DNA of 64,000 nucleotides from Litoditis marina (taxonomy: Eukaryota > Nematoda > Chromadorea > Rhabditida > Rhabditidae): contig OZ038434.1 of assembly GCA_964036275.1 (NCBI GenBank), forward strand, positions 13,305,259 to 13,369,258, given 5' to 3'. Under the pieces are notes generated by a model that worked only from the letters and a program-made list of their open reading frames with translations, made no database searches and was not told where the DNA came from. Position 1 is the first letter of the stretch; the number at the start of each line of letters is the position of its first letter. The translations under genes were made by a program, and so were the position numbers. Shown piece by piece: positions 47,853-60,675 of this stretch.

Positions 47853-50800
47853 ATGATCAAAATAGAGGATGACATCGACGTGGATGGGGATGTGGACGTG
47901 GAAGACACGACTGGAGGCGTCGAGCAGATACTCAATCTCAAAGATTTGTCAGTTTCTCCCCAAATGGAGTTATTGAAAGTGTGAAAACATAGTAAATCGA
48001 GCTAAACTTTATTGAATCATTTTCTTCAATTCATTTCAAACTGAATTTTCTCTGAATGACGTTAATAGTTGCTGCAAAACATGGAATATCTCTTCATAAT
48101 ATTGAAATGGAGCGCTATTTAGATAATGGCAAGTAGTCAACTGGAAAATATCACAAACTCATTTTATTCTACTAGCAAAAACGTTTTCTATAACATTTCT
48201 GTACTGCATGCCTTAACTGGGTCATTTCCACGTGAAAACTTAGCGAACCCCACCCGCAACCATTCCCCTTTCAAACCAGCCGGTTCAATCAATACCGAAT
48301 CGGCTGGTTGAAAACGGCGAATCGCGTATACAGAAGAATTCAGAACAACCAACAATATTTCTGTAACAACAATGCTATCTCTCACTTTTCAAAAATCAAA
48401 GAAAAACTAGTTGAACTGGGAAAATTTTACAACTACATATTTTAATTTTTTTGATTTAGCGAAAAACATAACCCAAGTCTCGTAAAATATCCAGTATAAC
48501 AAAATAGTTTTCGGAATTTGTTGAAAAAAAGAGAAATAAGTGTTTTTTGGTCTAATTTTCAAAATAACTTGGCTTCGTTTTTTTTCTTCATATAATTAGA
48601 TAGTTTTTTGATTGAAGTCTGTTCTGAAACATATGAACGAGTAGAAGATGCTGAGTTGTTCGAGGGGAAAAGATGTAAAATTGAAGTTGTGGAAAGAAAA
48701 CGTTTTCAGACAATTGAAGCATTTGGCAGTGAACATGGTAATCGAGAGGCACTCGCAGAGGTTCAAGCAGATGCCCTTCGGACCAATTGGTTGGTTTTAC
48801 TGTTGACACGAACCTTGTTCAGTGCGCATATGGAAATTTATCACCATTCCCTTGGAGACTCTGGCAGCATCTAAATGAAATTTTGACTGAATTGGAGAAG
48901 TGTTTTGAAAAATGTTTCTGCTCACGTGACATGTAATAACCTGAGCGCTTCAATAGTTCGCCTAACACAAGTATTAGTTCGATTGCTGTTCAAGCTGGAA
49001 CATCACGAATGTTTTAAAAGCTTCAAGTTTTTTAGTGTTTCAAGAACTTCGAAAAGTCAAAACTTCACTCGAGCTGACCTTGTTGAGTTTTTTCTACTGC
49101 GTTTAGACATTTATAATATATTTTGAACATTTCGATCTTCCTCCAGGGACATTGATTCGATTGCCGTCGATTTACCACGAGGACTTCATGAAATCGGTTG
49201 GTCGCTCCTTTCTGCTCAGATATGTATTCGGGGAGCAGGCCGATATGAAACAACTCAGAAGACTATGCGCGGAGGAGGATGTACTATGCAACATCGAGTG
49301 CTTCATTGTCGAGTCAGTTCGCATCCACAGTATCACGCATACAGTTTAGTCGATATCTACGTGTAACGTGAAAGTTCTTCTTCCACGTTACGCGTGTTCT
49401 CTGAAAGTTTGTCTTTCAGGTTACGAGTGGCTGTTTAGTCGCGTGATACGGCCACATGTGACAGTCCAACTGGTGTATCACTATAGGCAGCCATAGTCAT
49501 CACCGAACTATACCATAGTCATCACCGAACTAATTATTTGATATTATACTGTATAATACCATGTTTACATGTTTTGTCCCAAAATAGAATCAAAGTTTCT
49601 CGGGGAACACTGAAATCGATGAATTGTGAGTTAAAGTATGGTCTTTGGTCGCAAAACACAGCGTAATTTCCTAACTTTGCCCAAAATTGATTGAAATCAA
49701 ACTATAAATATATCAGAATAGAGAAAAATGACATTGTTTATCTTACCAATAGCAGACTAAAAAAATTATCTGCTTTAGTGCCGAGCAAACGTTCGAGCCG
49801 AGCCGTTTGGGATGTTTCGAGGACATGTGTGTCATCAGTTCGGTTCTCGTCCGCAATTGTCTGCGAGTTAACTTCCAGTCGCACATGAACACGCTAGACG
49901 AGTTACTCGGCCTGAAAAACGAACCGGTTGTCGCGACCGGACCGGTTGAGGTTAAAATGCCGGTACGTACCCCGGTACCGGGACCCGCACCACCGCACGT
50001 CACCCCGCACGCGTCAAATAATGTGGCCGCATCCTCAGCTGGCAACGAAGCACAGTCTCCGCTCAAATGGATGGAGGAGTTACCGGACGTAAGTTACTTC
50101 TTTGAAGTTGGACTGTTTTTTGTAAAATCCAGTATTCCTAGTTGGCTGGTTTCCTAGTTCGCCGGAGAGAGAGAAAGGGCAAGAAAGAGAGAGAGAGGTA
50201 GAGAGAGAGATAGTTAAGTAAAGACCTAACTTCTACTGTATTAGAGGCAAATTCACTTGTCACATGAAACGTTATTTATTGCACGTTTTTCGAAGTCTCA
50301 GTGTGTGTTTTCGAAGTCTTAGTGGTGGAATATTTTCTCGGCGAATAGGAGAATAAAATACCACAGGGAATTCTCGTTAATTTAATAACAACAGTTTTGT
50401 ATCTTGCAGCCAGTTGGCATGATAAGTGAAACATCAAATTGAATGGAAAGCTTTTATGAGTTAATTTGTACTGTAGTGCAGTTGTGGTACGTTTTCCGTC
50501 TAAACCAAATAAGTAAACCTGGTTATGATCTATAATGGTAAATGTACATTTCAGGTATTGCAAACGGGAGAGACTTCGGAGGGATTACCGTATATGCAGC
50601 TAGACAAAGATGTTAGGAAAGGATCAATCTTCTTGGAAATGATCAAGTTCTCGATGAATCTGGGGTGAGTATGAACTTCGAAAATAGTTTTTTTTCCTCA
50701 AGAAACATTCACGCTGAGTTCACGGAATAATATTGAATTGTTTTGATTCAAGTTTTGATTGTCGTTGTGACAGTTTCTACCAAATGGTGTCTGATTTAAC

Positions 50801-52833
50801 ACTCAATTTCGATTGATTAAGGTTAGAGCATGTTGGAGGGCATATATAATTAAGTAACATAACATAGATTATTCATTTTTCAGGGGAGAAATAGACTGTA
50901 TCGCCAAAGACATGCCCAGTTTTCCACCTATGATTGAAGACGAGGGATATTTTCTGTTCATGGTCAAAAGCGACACGGTTCAGTTCGAAGAGGCATTGTT
51001 CAGCGATGGACTGGTCCCTTGGAGTCAAACCGGTAATTTTACTAGCTAATTTTCTCAGACTCATCTCATTTCCTTGATTATATGTGTTTTGGAAGCTTTA
51101 TTGTAATAGATGTATTGAGCTAGTGTAGTCAATTGATGCTAGTCAAGTTTCAAGTACTTTTTTACGTAAAACCTAAAACACATGATAGTTGAAAAACTTT
51201 TATAATATAGTGAACATTGTGAACAACGTCTGTCCGGCTCTATGTAACGTTGCCGTTTGTTTCTAGAATGGCAGTTATTAGAGATTTTATGACTTTTCGT
51301 GAATATTGACATGTTCTGCCTTCAGAACCTCCTATCCATCCGAAGAAGGACATTTTCCACGTGATCCAGAAGGACGGTGCGTGGGCCATTACGAAGAACA
51401 AGGAAGAGGCCAACGAAGATGTGCATCTCGTGGTCATGCGCGGGTTCCTCCCGAGATGTCAAAGGCTCCACAAGCGGGTGGGTAGGTGGCTGGCAGCAAT
51501 ATGGGAAGGGTGACCCGGTGACCACAACATGCAGGCAGAATTCTGACCGCTTTCTATGGTTTACCGATTTGAAGTGGTTACAGCTGGGGTTGAGGGGAAG
51601 TGTACCACTCTTCTTTCTGTTGTTCAAGATTCATCTTAGTTAAATTGTTTGCTCTCAATTTCCCTTTACTTGCGAACATCTAATTCTAACGTAGTTGATT
51701 TATGTTAAAAAGTTATCAGTAATTCACAATCTGGTTCAACTGACCTTTCCAACACTTCCACTATTTTCAAAATTATATTTTCTTCGGGTTTCTGTATTTA
51801 TGTGTCTATGTATCTTATCTTGTAGTCTGTTTGTTTAGGTTGCCTTTCTGAGCGAGAGGAAGAAGTTCCGTACCGAGAAGAAAGTGTCCCGCCTCCTGTC
51901 CCCCGTGATGGTCATATATGCCTTCCGAAAGCCCGGTGATATTCCCACCTGGACTCCTCACGGTAACTCGTTAACGTACGTTATTTTCACTATCACGACC
52001 TATGGATGTCCTAACTTATTTCGAATGCAGAGCTTGTATGTTATTCAGTTTCAGGACACTAAGAGTTTCTCTTAGAATAGATAGTGCATTTCATCTTGAT
52101 GAAGAGTTTTATCAATTTATCAGATTGCATTAGTAGATCATAGATACTCTTGACTACAACTCCGTTGAGTACAAGGAATAAAGATGAAAAATATTATTGT
52201 GCTCGATCAATTCCTAGCCAGTTCGTAGCCACTTTTGTAACAGGCTGAGCGGTTGTCAATTAAAGATCATGATATCTAAAATACGCGAACTGTCTGGGTT
52301 TCATCAATCTGCACGCTCTCTTGTTTGTGGTGGTCGATTGCACTGGATTGGCACCTAGATTTCTTAGTGATAATCCTGAAAATGTTTTTTTTCAGACCAA
52401 AGCCTTGGTATCGTGAGAAGCCTTCATTGATCCGTCAGATGAGGTCCCTTCTCGAAACAAAACCGCCGCGAGATGTGCTCATTGAGGTTCAGAAGGAGCA
52501 GAACAGATCGGTAGACAAATCAAAGGTGATTACCGAATATGGCAATCAAGATTACAATATTTGGTTTTTGAGTCATGAGTACGACTTGAAATTTCTTGTC
52601 ATCTGAGCTTTAGGTTCATTTTGACAACTTGAATCTCTTTAATTGCTACATTGTTGCTATTTTTGCTGTTTTTTTAAACGCTTGCTTTACATATTGTAAA
52701 ACTGACATTTTAGATCTACTACGCGAACCGGGACCCAAATGACCGGAAACGTTCGGCCTCATCCCCCCTTGATCTCGCCGCCATTCTTGCCAATGCTACC
52801 GGTGAGGAAGAAGAGGAACTCACAGTTGAATAA
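47853..52833 (+). CDS. unrecognised multi-exon gene, acidic protein of about 524 aa
   Basis: I do not recognise this protein. Proposed exons: 47853-47947, 48604-48737, 49147-49329, 49420-49474, 49779-50088, 50555-50664, 50884-51032, 51326-51477, 51839-51975, 52396-52525 and 52714-52833. From 50555 onward the junctions are convincing. The first five exons are less sure, notably the GTCAGT donor at 47948 and the end near 49474. The N-terminus is acidic (MIKIEDDIDVDGDVDVED). A Pro/Val linker follows residue 220 or so (VRTPVPGPAPPH), then a globular C-terminal half with EGYFLFMVKSD, LFSDGLVPWSQTG, GAWAITKNKEEAN and KKVSRLLSPVMVIYAFRKPG. The end is lysine/arginine- then glutamate-rich (EEEEELTVE). 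There is no signal peptide or membrane segment, so it is intracellular, perhaps nuclear. It is flanked by CT repeats and has no operon partner in view. Confidence 0.6.
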
Positions 52834-53820
52834 CTCTCCCTCTCTCCATATCTCTATCATTCTCACGTGAATTCCACGTGACTTCCACGTGAAACGTGTA
52901 GAAAACTGTGTTCCCTTTTTCATCAGATGTGATCTCTATATTATGTTTTCTAACCATATATTAATAGCTCGCGGTGTCTGCACCGGTTAAGTTGCAAATA
53001 TATCTGAAAAGTTGATTCTAGGAAAAGAGTATATTATAGTATGAAATTTGGCATGTTCTGAATTTGTGATGTAAAACTGCCTGAATTGCAATTCTACGCT
53101 TTTACTCAAATGGTAACTTCTAGGCATAGCCAGAGTTTCAAGTAGCCGAACATATCATAAATACGGGTACGTTTTCGAACTAACTGAGAGTTGTGTGTTT
53201 CGTTCGATTTTGAGCATTTTTATATGTTTCTACGTTCTATTAGGCACTTTATTTTGGGTTTGCATCTGATATTCACGCACGAAGTTGTATTATTTTTCGA
53301 AGTTGTGGGAATATTGCAACAATGAACGATGAGAGGTGGACAAAGTTGTTTGTTAGATTTTACTGTACTATTTTTAAACAGGTTATTGCAAATTTGTCAA
53401 AATTATGTATACTTAATTTTCAGGGGGTTTAATCAAACTTTGACCAGTGAAATTATATGGGAAATCGGATAGTTTTTCTGACATTTCAGGTAGCGTATGT
53501 TAGCTAGAAAAGGTAAAATTCAACCAATTTTGAGTATTCTGAGAAAACTGGTTCATCTACTCAAACTCATTATTCATCTTTTCATCTATCATTGCGGAGG
53601 GGTGATCATGATATTGGGAACAGAATGTCTTCGTGAACATTGAAGAGGGTGCATTTTCTGAAACAAAGTACAATTTGAAACACAATTCCTCTTATGTGTG
53701 ACAAGATATAACTATTGTTTGATCTCAACCAATAGTGTTATCACGCTCTTCCAAACGCGAAAAGTTCGAACTACAAATACAACGAACATGTCTACCTGCT
53801 CTTGCAGTGCTATGAGTAAA
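52834..53820. other. intergenic stretch
   Basis: No gene or clear repeat is seen, apart from a short CACGTGAATTCCACGTGA palindrome region at about 52863-52900 just after the stop. Confidence 0.5.
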
Positions 53821-53823
53821 ACG

Positions 53824-53957
53824 TGAGACGGCCGCGACAATGTCGTTGCCGTCTCAGTCTTAACTGTTGTCTATCAGCCTGCGCCTCCTCAAAACATATG
53901 CTATTTTCATGAGTAAAATTTGTCACGGCAGCGACATTGTCGTTGCCGTCTCAATTT
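53824..53957. repeat. pair of direct-repeated hairpins
   Basis: Two copies (53824-53858 and 53925-53957) of a hairpin with loop at GACAATGTCG / GACATTGTCG and a 3-prime arm TTGCCGTCTCA. Each folds on itself, and ATGAGTAAAA precedes both copies. Probable small transposon or duplication. Confidence 0.6.
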
Positions 53958-54195
53958 CTACTCAGTCGGCGGGGGCCGAGTCAGTGCATTCTCAGAGTGA
54001 CTACCATTCCTTGCAGACCGTTTCTCGTCTCGAAATAATGAATACAAAATATCTTCACCTATTGGCTCATGAATGAAACTCGGACCGTAAAAACGCTGAT
54101 TTTTCGTGTTTTTTTAAATAATACTATCGCATCGTGCCTATGATACTTCGGAAATGTTGCTGCCAGAGACCACGTGAGAGCTGTGAGGACTATAC

Positions 54196-54351
54196 CTCTA
54201 GCTCTATCTTCCTTCTCTCCAGATCGCAGCTGGTAACATGTTTGTGCTGTATGAATGATGGAGAAACCGTAGGATCGAGTGTGAGAATATCCTGCCCGTT
54301 CTTGATTCTTTTGTACTCTTCAACAGTCTCCTCCAACTCCTTGACGTGCTT
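54196..54351 (-). CDS. orphan coiled-coil exon
   Basis: A 156-nt minus-strand segment bounded by a TTCAG acceptor and a GAG|GTATAG donor, open throughout (52 codons, phase 0 both ends). It starts KHVKELEETVEEYKRIKNGQ and ends CDLERRKIELE, with heptad-like spacing of Leu, Ile and Val as in a coiled coil. No matching upstream or downstream exon was found in the roughly 1.4 kb either side. It may be a relic of a gene copied here or one exon of an unresolved gene. Confidence 0.35.
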
Positions 54352-54755
54352 CTGAACTCATTAATATTACTCATGTTCTCCACTGAAATTTACCTTTTTG
54401 ACGCAGAAACTTGAATGGAATTACGTGGCCAAACTTGGAATTTGAAAACAAAATGGAATTTGCTCACGTTTGACTGATTCCTATTATTTTCGACAACAAA
54501 AATGATCATATAAGACGGGTCCAACTAAATTTTTTCAAAATTTCCGTTTTTATACCAAAATGTTGTCAAAGGAGTGGGTGTGACACGTGAACCATTATCT
54601 TGTCAAAGTTGCTGTTGTATCTGAGAAATATTAGAGCCAACCCAAATGACAAGCGCCAACATGGATATTGATGTCTGCCAAGTGATACTATCACTGCTCA
54701 ACACCTGGCTATTGCCAGAAACGATCCTCTTTCTTGACACGTGTCAACCACGTTT

Positions 54756-54827
54756 TGCTTCATGCGGGAATCGAACCTGACCCCGTCACACCGAAAGCGA
54801 GACGCTTACCACTACACTAAGCAGGCT
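54756..54827 (-). pseudogene. tRNA-Glu-like sequence
   Basis: On the minus strand: A box TAGTGTAGTGGTAAGCG, a possible TTC anticodon in loop CTTTCGG, and B box GGTTCGATTCC. The anticodon stem has a mismatch and the T and acceptor stems do not close, so it is a pseudogene or a SINE head. Confidence 0.5.
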
Positions 54828-55179
54828 ACGTTCTGGAGCGCGAACAGTTCGTACACAAACCGGGGCGGGCATATTCACAACGGGATGAGAATATATTATC
54901 GAATTATGGGTGCGAATATTTGAAAGAAAAAACGAGAAGCGGAAAAGGGAATACAGTAAACACTTAAACCTACGATGTTGGGCGAAAAGTTGCTACTGGC
55001 TTTTAACTAGCTGAAATGTTTTTTTGGTGTGTTCAACTTTTAATTTTACGTTTTATGTCTATGAAATGATTTTTTTTTAATAAACTAATCCCTTTTAATA
55101 CACTCATGTGTGGCAACGTTAATCTGAACAATTGCGGCGGGGTTATATATAGCGCGGTCCTTTCTTTTCCAATGCAGGT

Positions 55180-55250
55180 GCTCCCTTAGTGTAGTGGTAG
55201 TGCGCTTGCTTTTGGCCCAACGGCCAAGGGTTCGAATCCTCTCAACGGTT
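55180..55250 (+). pseudogene. tRNA-like sequence
   Basis: TTAGTGTAGTGGTAGTGCG and GGGTTCGAATCC are in A- and B-box positions. The 5-prime GCTCCCT has no complementary 3-prime strand, so it is not a working tRNA. Confidence 0.45.
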
Positions 55251-55640
55251 TGGCACGTGTCAAAATGAATCAGTGTTAATGGCAAATGGTAAATATGATC
55301 TGTTTGGGTGACAAGTGACAAGCGAACTCCGTTCACTTAGCATTTGCCAAAAGAATCTGAATCTCATTGTCAAATGCCAACATCGCGTTGACAAGAAACC
55401 TAAAATTGTGTCATTTCGACCGCAAGGCGCAAGAAAAAATTTCCGTTCACAGATTGACAGAATTCCGCGATTTACTTTGAATTTTGAAAAAAAATTTAGT
55501 TGGAACCGTCTTATATCGTACACCGATTTTTTAGGATGTTGGACTACATTCCAAGAAATTTTCTCCGCGTAATTGTGATGTAAACTGTACATTATCTCGT
55601 ATCTGTTCATAGGGGCTCAAGCTCGCCCGCATTGCGTTAT

Positions 55641-58600
55641 TTATGTCTCTGTTGGTGAAATTAACATTGTGATGTGATGTGACAAAACATTGTGATCTGA
55701 CAAATGAAACTGGAAACTTGGAACTTGGCTTTGAAAGTGTTTTACCTCCTCTCTTCTCTTTTTATCAGCCATATATCGACTGCGTTGTTTTGAAAATGCG
55801 ATCCAGCCCATCTTGCCCAGATACAGTATGATTTCTGCCAGCCCAATCAGACTGAGACTGAAGAACAAACCCATGTTACTGCCGATGCTACCTGCAACAT
55901 CATGAACCTTTCTCACCAATAAAAAACTCAAACTGTAATTCAGCGCAATGGAGAATCAATATAGCGTTAGACTATCAATATCAAGAGTGTCAATTATCAA
56001 TACATTAAAATCAAAATATCAGGAAATTTCAACTCACTGAGTAATTCGGTAAAGGATGTGGCCTGTACTTGTGTGTACTGAGTATAGGATAGATCACGGA
56101 AGAACACATTGATTGTCAGGAAGTTTTGTCTGAAAGTTGCATTACTTCTACTACGATCACGCTTCCAATTTTGGTCATTTTCTTTTCACTAGTATTTCGC
56201 AAATATACAGCTTGGAAGATTAGAAAAGACACCAAGCAATTCAAATACTGTAGTTTCGAGCCTCCTTTTTCTTATAAACTGACTAAATTCGTTATTTCCA
56301 ATATTATATTCATTGATCAAGTTCACGTTCGTACGTGAATCTGAAAACCGTGAAAGTGGTACTTACTTAATGTGTTCCTTCGTCCATGTGTTGTTCTGTT
56401 TGTGAAACCATCGAACCGTGTCCGAACTGAGTTCCTGTCGATACGAGTTGAAGGAATAGTAAACATTACTGTTACATTCCAGTTTACACTCATCGAAGTT
56501 AGGGATCTTCACACCGTTTCCTGTAATACTCACTGTTTACAGTAACACATCACAATTTGAAGACTTTCCATGAGGATTTGTAGATAATTCATCACGTTTT
56601 CACGTGAACTACAAACATAATGGGTGAAAAGTTTAAAGTTTTTCATATGTTTTTTCCAGACAAAACTTGATTTTGATGTTTTTTTACCAACAACCGTACC
56701 ATCCGAAGTCTTCTCCATGTGAAGATCCATACAATTGATAGTTTCGATTGGAGAGCAAACTGGGTACACTGAAATGTGTTCAGTCGTGATACTCACACAT
56801 GACAGCGATATGTAATGAAAAAATTTCACGGTAATATATCTTTGACTAGCTGTTACTTTGATTTGAACTGAGACTAGTTAGCCATATCTCATCATATATG
56901 ACCATTCAATAACCAATATGACCATGGCAGATAAAGGCTTTTTGGAGACGGCGATAACGTGATTTCAACCCATAAACTACATTGTATAGTACGTTAAAAA
57001 CTTACTCCTTGTTGAAATTTAAATTTATTCATACTTGTTTCATACATACTCACTGTCCTCGATGTCGTAGTTTCCGGGGCTACATCCGCATTTGGATTGG
57101 AAGAATTCCGCGCGGAACCTGGCTTTGCAGGACGCGGCGGTGTACGGTAGCTTTGTTTTGAGACCAACTGGCCATCGGTCGGTACAGTTGCCCCACTCAT
57201 CGGCTGATAACAGGTCGTACTGGAATAAATCTCAATATAAGCACTTAATAAGCACATAAATAAATATTTACTTAATTTATGTGTATCAATAGTAGGCTCA
57301 CTGCGTGAACCCCTATGATGCAAATTATCTCCTATTCGATCCGTTTTTCTGTTACCGACTACACATTTTTTCCAACCTACAAATGTACTCTGAACCTTTG
57401 CGTGAGTGAGTGCCGACTCTACTCGCAGACCGGGACTGACTGAGATTCCTTCCGACGTCAGATAAGGAACCGTGTCTTTGTCGTGCACATAATATCGGAA
57501 TCCCGTCTCGAATGATGTCGAATAGAAGGGACCTGTTTCTGAAAAAAAAACGAATTGAAAACGTATGAATAAATATCGAATCATAGAATTTGAAAAAAGT
57601 ACTAATTGTATTCAGACACCAGACAAAATTCAATGAAGACCCACAGAGAAAACACTTTACCAGGGAAACTAAATGATTTGCTCGTCTCACTTCTAGTTCA
57701 TGGGCTAAAGTTTTGTTGTCAGAAAATCTGAGTTACAAACCTCCCACGAACTGCTCCTGTAGATTGCTGTCCAACGTGATTTGTAACCTGGAAATAAGTT
57801 GTTCACACCATACCGAGCGCAGTACCAGTCTATACAATATAATTAAGGGTCCCTTTATTTTTCAAAAATGGATGTTCCTTCAGACAATCAGAATTGAGGT
57901 TAGGCTGATCTCTGAGAACTGCACTTTTTTGAGAATATGATGTGATCAAACTCCAAACATCGAGCACAGAAATCTTCATTGACTCTCATCCCTGAATTGT
58001 GGGGAATAACTCTTAATATTTGTCAAGGTTTTCTAACCGACCCAGCTTTGATTCCGGCTCCTGTTTGTCTTCTCCTCCATTCACTTTCTGTCGCCTCCAC
58101 GTCAATCTGATAGCACTTTCCCATATCCGTCAAAATGGGGGTCGCAGCAGAACAGCAATCAAAATCAAATCCGCCAAAGCTGCACAACTTCAACATCTCC
58201 GAGCAATCGAAACTGAAAAGGTTGTTAGTTTTAAGACTTTCAGGATTGTAAGATTTCGATGGGTCTTCTCCTCCATTCACGCTACCTATGTCTTTCCAAA
58301 CATGCACTTGTTTGATTTCGAATGATGCCCCGATAAACGCTATACACATGTGTGTGGAACTAGATAACCAGAATGGAGTCTATCGTCCGAGATATTTCTG
58401 CTTACCTACTTTGCTCACAAACAACAAACAAAAAAACAAGACATAAAATGTGCAATTTGTTATTATCCCTTTTCACGTTCCGTTCGTTTCATAAGTTGCA
58501 CATGTTTCACTAGCAGTATGAGGCATGGTCACACAAAGTGTGGATCAAGTCCACCGAATTTTTGTTTCTGTTCAAACGGAAATCCCAACCAACCCAGCGT

Positions 58601-60675
58601 CCGTGAAGAACTGACGAATTGTGAAGTTCTGATGATTTTTCTGATAGATCTTGAGAATAGTTTCACCTGAAAACATGCGCGTAATGGTGAAATAATAGGA
58701 AAATATAGTGTTGGAAGAATCTAGTTGTTGTTAGACTCAAATTACATCAAATACATTCATATGAAATGATAAACTTTTTTCCTCATGAGTTAAACTTTCA
58801 GAGTTCTATCATTTGTTTCCGGAAAATATCTGGATTTTACCTTTCTGCAGTTCCGTTCTATTAGCTGTGCTATATAACGCTGGTGCGAACACGTTTGATT
58901 CCAGAATGTAGTCGAGTAGTATTTCGGGAAAATCCCCAGTGATATTCAAATCTGCAATCAGACTGTTCCCAACGTGCGAAGAGTGGTAACATTGAGTAGA
59001 ACATATTTGACTTTTCATATTAAAATTTATTCCCCCAATATCACTACCAGAAAAAAAAGAGTGTTTGTAGTTTGATCCACTTGCGTCGAAGAGTGTCACC
59101 TCAGTTTTGCTATTCGGAAGATCATATACTTTCACAAATACGGTAATGATGATAAAAACTGTCAGAAATACACAAAGTTAACTTACTTTCAACGTAGCTC
59201 TTCTTGATGGTATTGAAACTGCAAATAGTCAGCAGAGGAAAATCTACTCCATCGTTTTCAACTTGAAAAGACACCTGAAACCACAAAGTACACATTTGCG
59301 TAGAAATATTCGTCACCTTTTTGTGAATTTCTCGCTCATTCAAAATGAAACCACTGAACAATACTTGTACAAATACTGTAGTTGTTATGTTAAAACCAAG
59401 CTAGTTCAAACTGCAATTTCGGAGTCTAAGAAAAAAGGTTTACAGGACATTAAATTCCAGATTGTTCACCGCCAAGTTAATTCGACAAACCTGAGAAACT
59501 GCCGGTCTCGTAAAGTATATATCGACAAGGGAATAGATTTGGAGCAGCAGCAACACAAGGGATGCGACGACCATAGATGACCAGAAACAGTAGGATATCC
59601 CTTTGCCCTGGTGCACCCGCAGAGGGCCATGCACGGTTGTGCTTTCTGGAAACAGAAGTAACGTTTGTTTTAGGAATTCGATGCTTCGCATTGATTCCAT
59701 AAAATTTTCGCATATATTCAATAAGTAATAAGAACTAATTAATCAAGTTATTACAAAATTCCATGGCAAAACGTAACCCAACATATTGTACAACCTACTT
59801 ACAAGGCAGCTTTGAATTTTAGTCGTCAACGTTTCCATCAGAGGGAACTAGGGTGTTGTCGTTTTGTGAGCGTTTTGTTCAAAATACACTTCGAAAAAGT
59901 CACTTTTCAAACTATTTCAGCACAACATGACAGTCATATAGCAGGTGATTAAAAATTGAGTTGTCGTTTTGATACCTGCACAACACACAAACTTTGGATC
60001 AGACGCAGTGGGATAAAACTTCAAAAAAGAACAGAACATCTACAATTTAAGCCAACCTGTCCTAGATCACCTGCTATACCAGGTTTTTTAAAATGTGAGA
60101 ACCTTTAAAGACCAGTCACCTGAGAAGAATTTCGTTTCCCTTCTGTAGGAGCCGAGTATCTCCGATTCCTTGATCTTTTTCAAATGTATGACCGAGCCAT
60201 CAATGATAGCCTGAGATAGTCTTCTCGTGAACTCCTTGAACGAGGCACGAGTGCCATTTCGGTGAAGTTGAACTCTATAAAACCGAACTTTAAGATGAGT
60301 TTGTGATGTTTCTTAGATTATGGGAACTCATGAATGTCTAAAGGTGAATCCGAAATTAATAATTTAATCCTTCTCGTTATTTGTACGTTAAATTCGAATG
60401 GAATGATTTTGTGATTTCAAGGTGTTCATGGATCTTGATCGTTTTCAATCGCTGTTTTGGAAAATAGTGATCTTTTTCAGAAAAAAAGAGAACGTGTGTT
60501 AGATATGTTGATCGGTTAGATAAGTATTGAATCTAAAATATTCAAGTTTACTGTGAAGGGCCAGGCATCGCGGAATGAGAATATTAACTTACTGATGAAC
60601 CGGGTGCTTGCCAGTGGTTCTATTGTCTATCATATCGCTATCTGAATCCGGAGTAGTTAGCCATATCGAGGGCAA
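55641..60675 (-). CDS. DEG/ENaC-family sodium channel subunit (14 exons, at least 634 aa)
   Basis: Subunit of a trimeric amiloride-type cation channel in the plasma membrane. Exons, 5-prime to 3-prime: 60675-60593 (first Met 60633), 60274-60120, 59645-59491, 59274-59187, 59128-58841, 58666-58594, 58212-58042, 57787-57741, 57538-57396, 57219-57054, 56768-56688, 56520-56367, 56129-56038 and 55891-55641; all phases agree. Residues numbered from that Met: gating His-Gly (71-72), TM1 about 83-105, post-TM1 FPLLTICSFN (129-138), Cys-rich finger/thumb with LCSFGGFDFDCCS, then SKCGCSP and PVCSPIETINC, NVFFRDLSYTQYTQ before the pore, and TM2 with MGLFFSLSLIGLAEI. The selectivity filter reads Ser-Leu-Ser (563-565), where many members have Gly-x-Ser. 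The cytosolic tail is basic then hydrophilic. An extra N-terminal exon upstream of 60675 is likely, because the first exon opens after an acceptor. Confidence 0.87.

Noticed and set aside
56994..57584. 196-residue minus-strand frame
   Set aside because: It reads through two channel exons and the intron between them, and the second exon is in the wrong frame; the spliced model restores the conserved SKCGCSP region.
57994..58349. Upstream extension of the channel exon (reads IKQVHVWKDIGSVNGGEDPS)
   Set aside because: A good acceptor (CCTTTTCAG) precedes FDCSEML at 58212 and joins in phase with the previous exon; the extension is intron.
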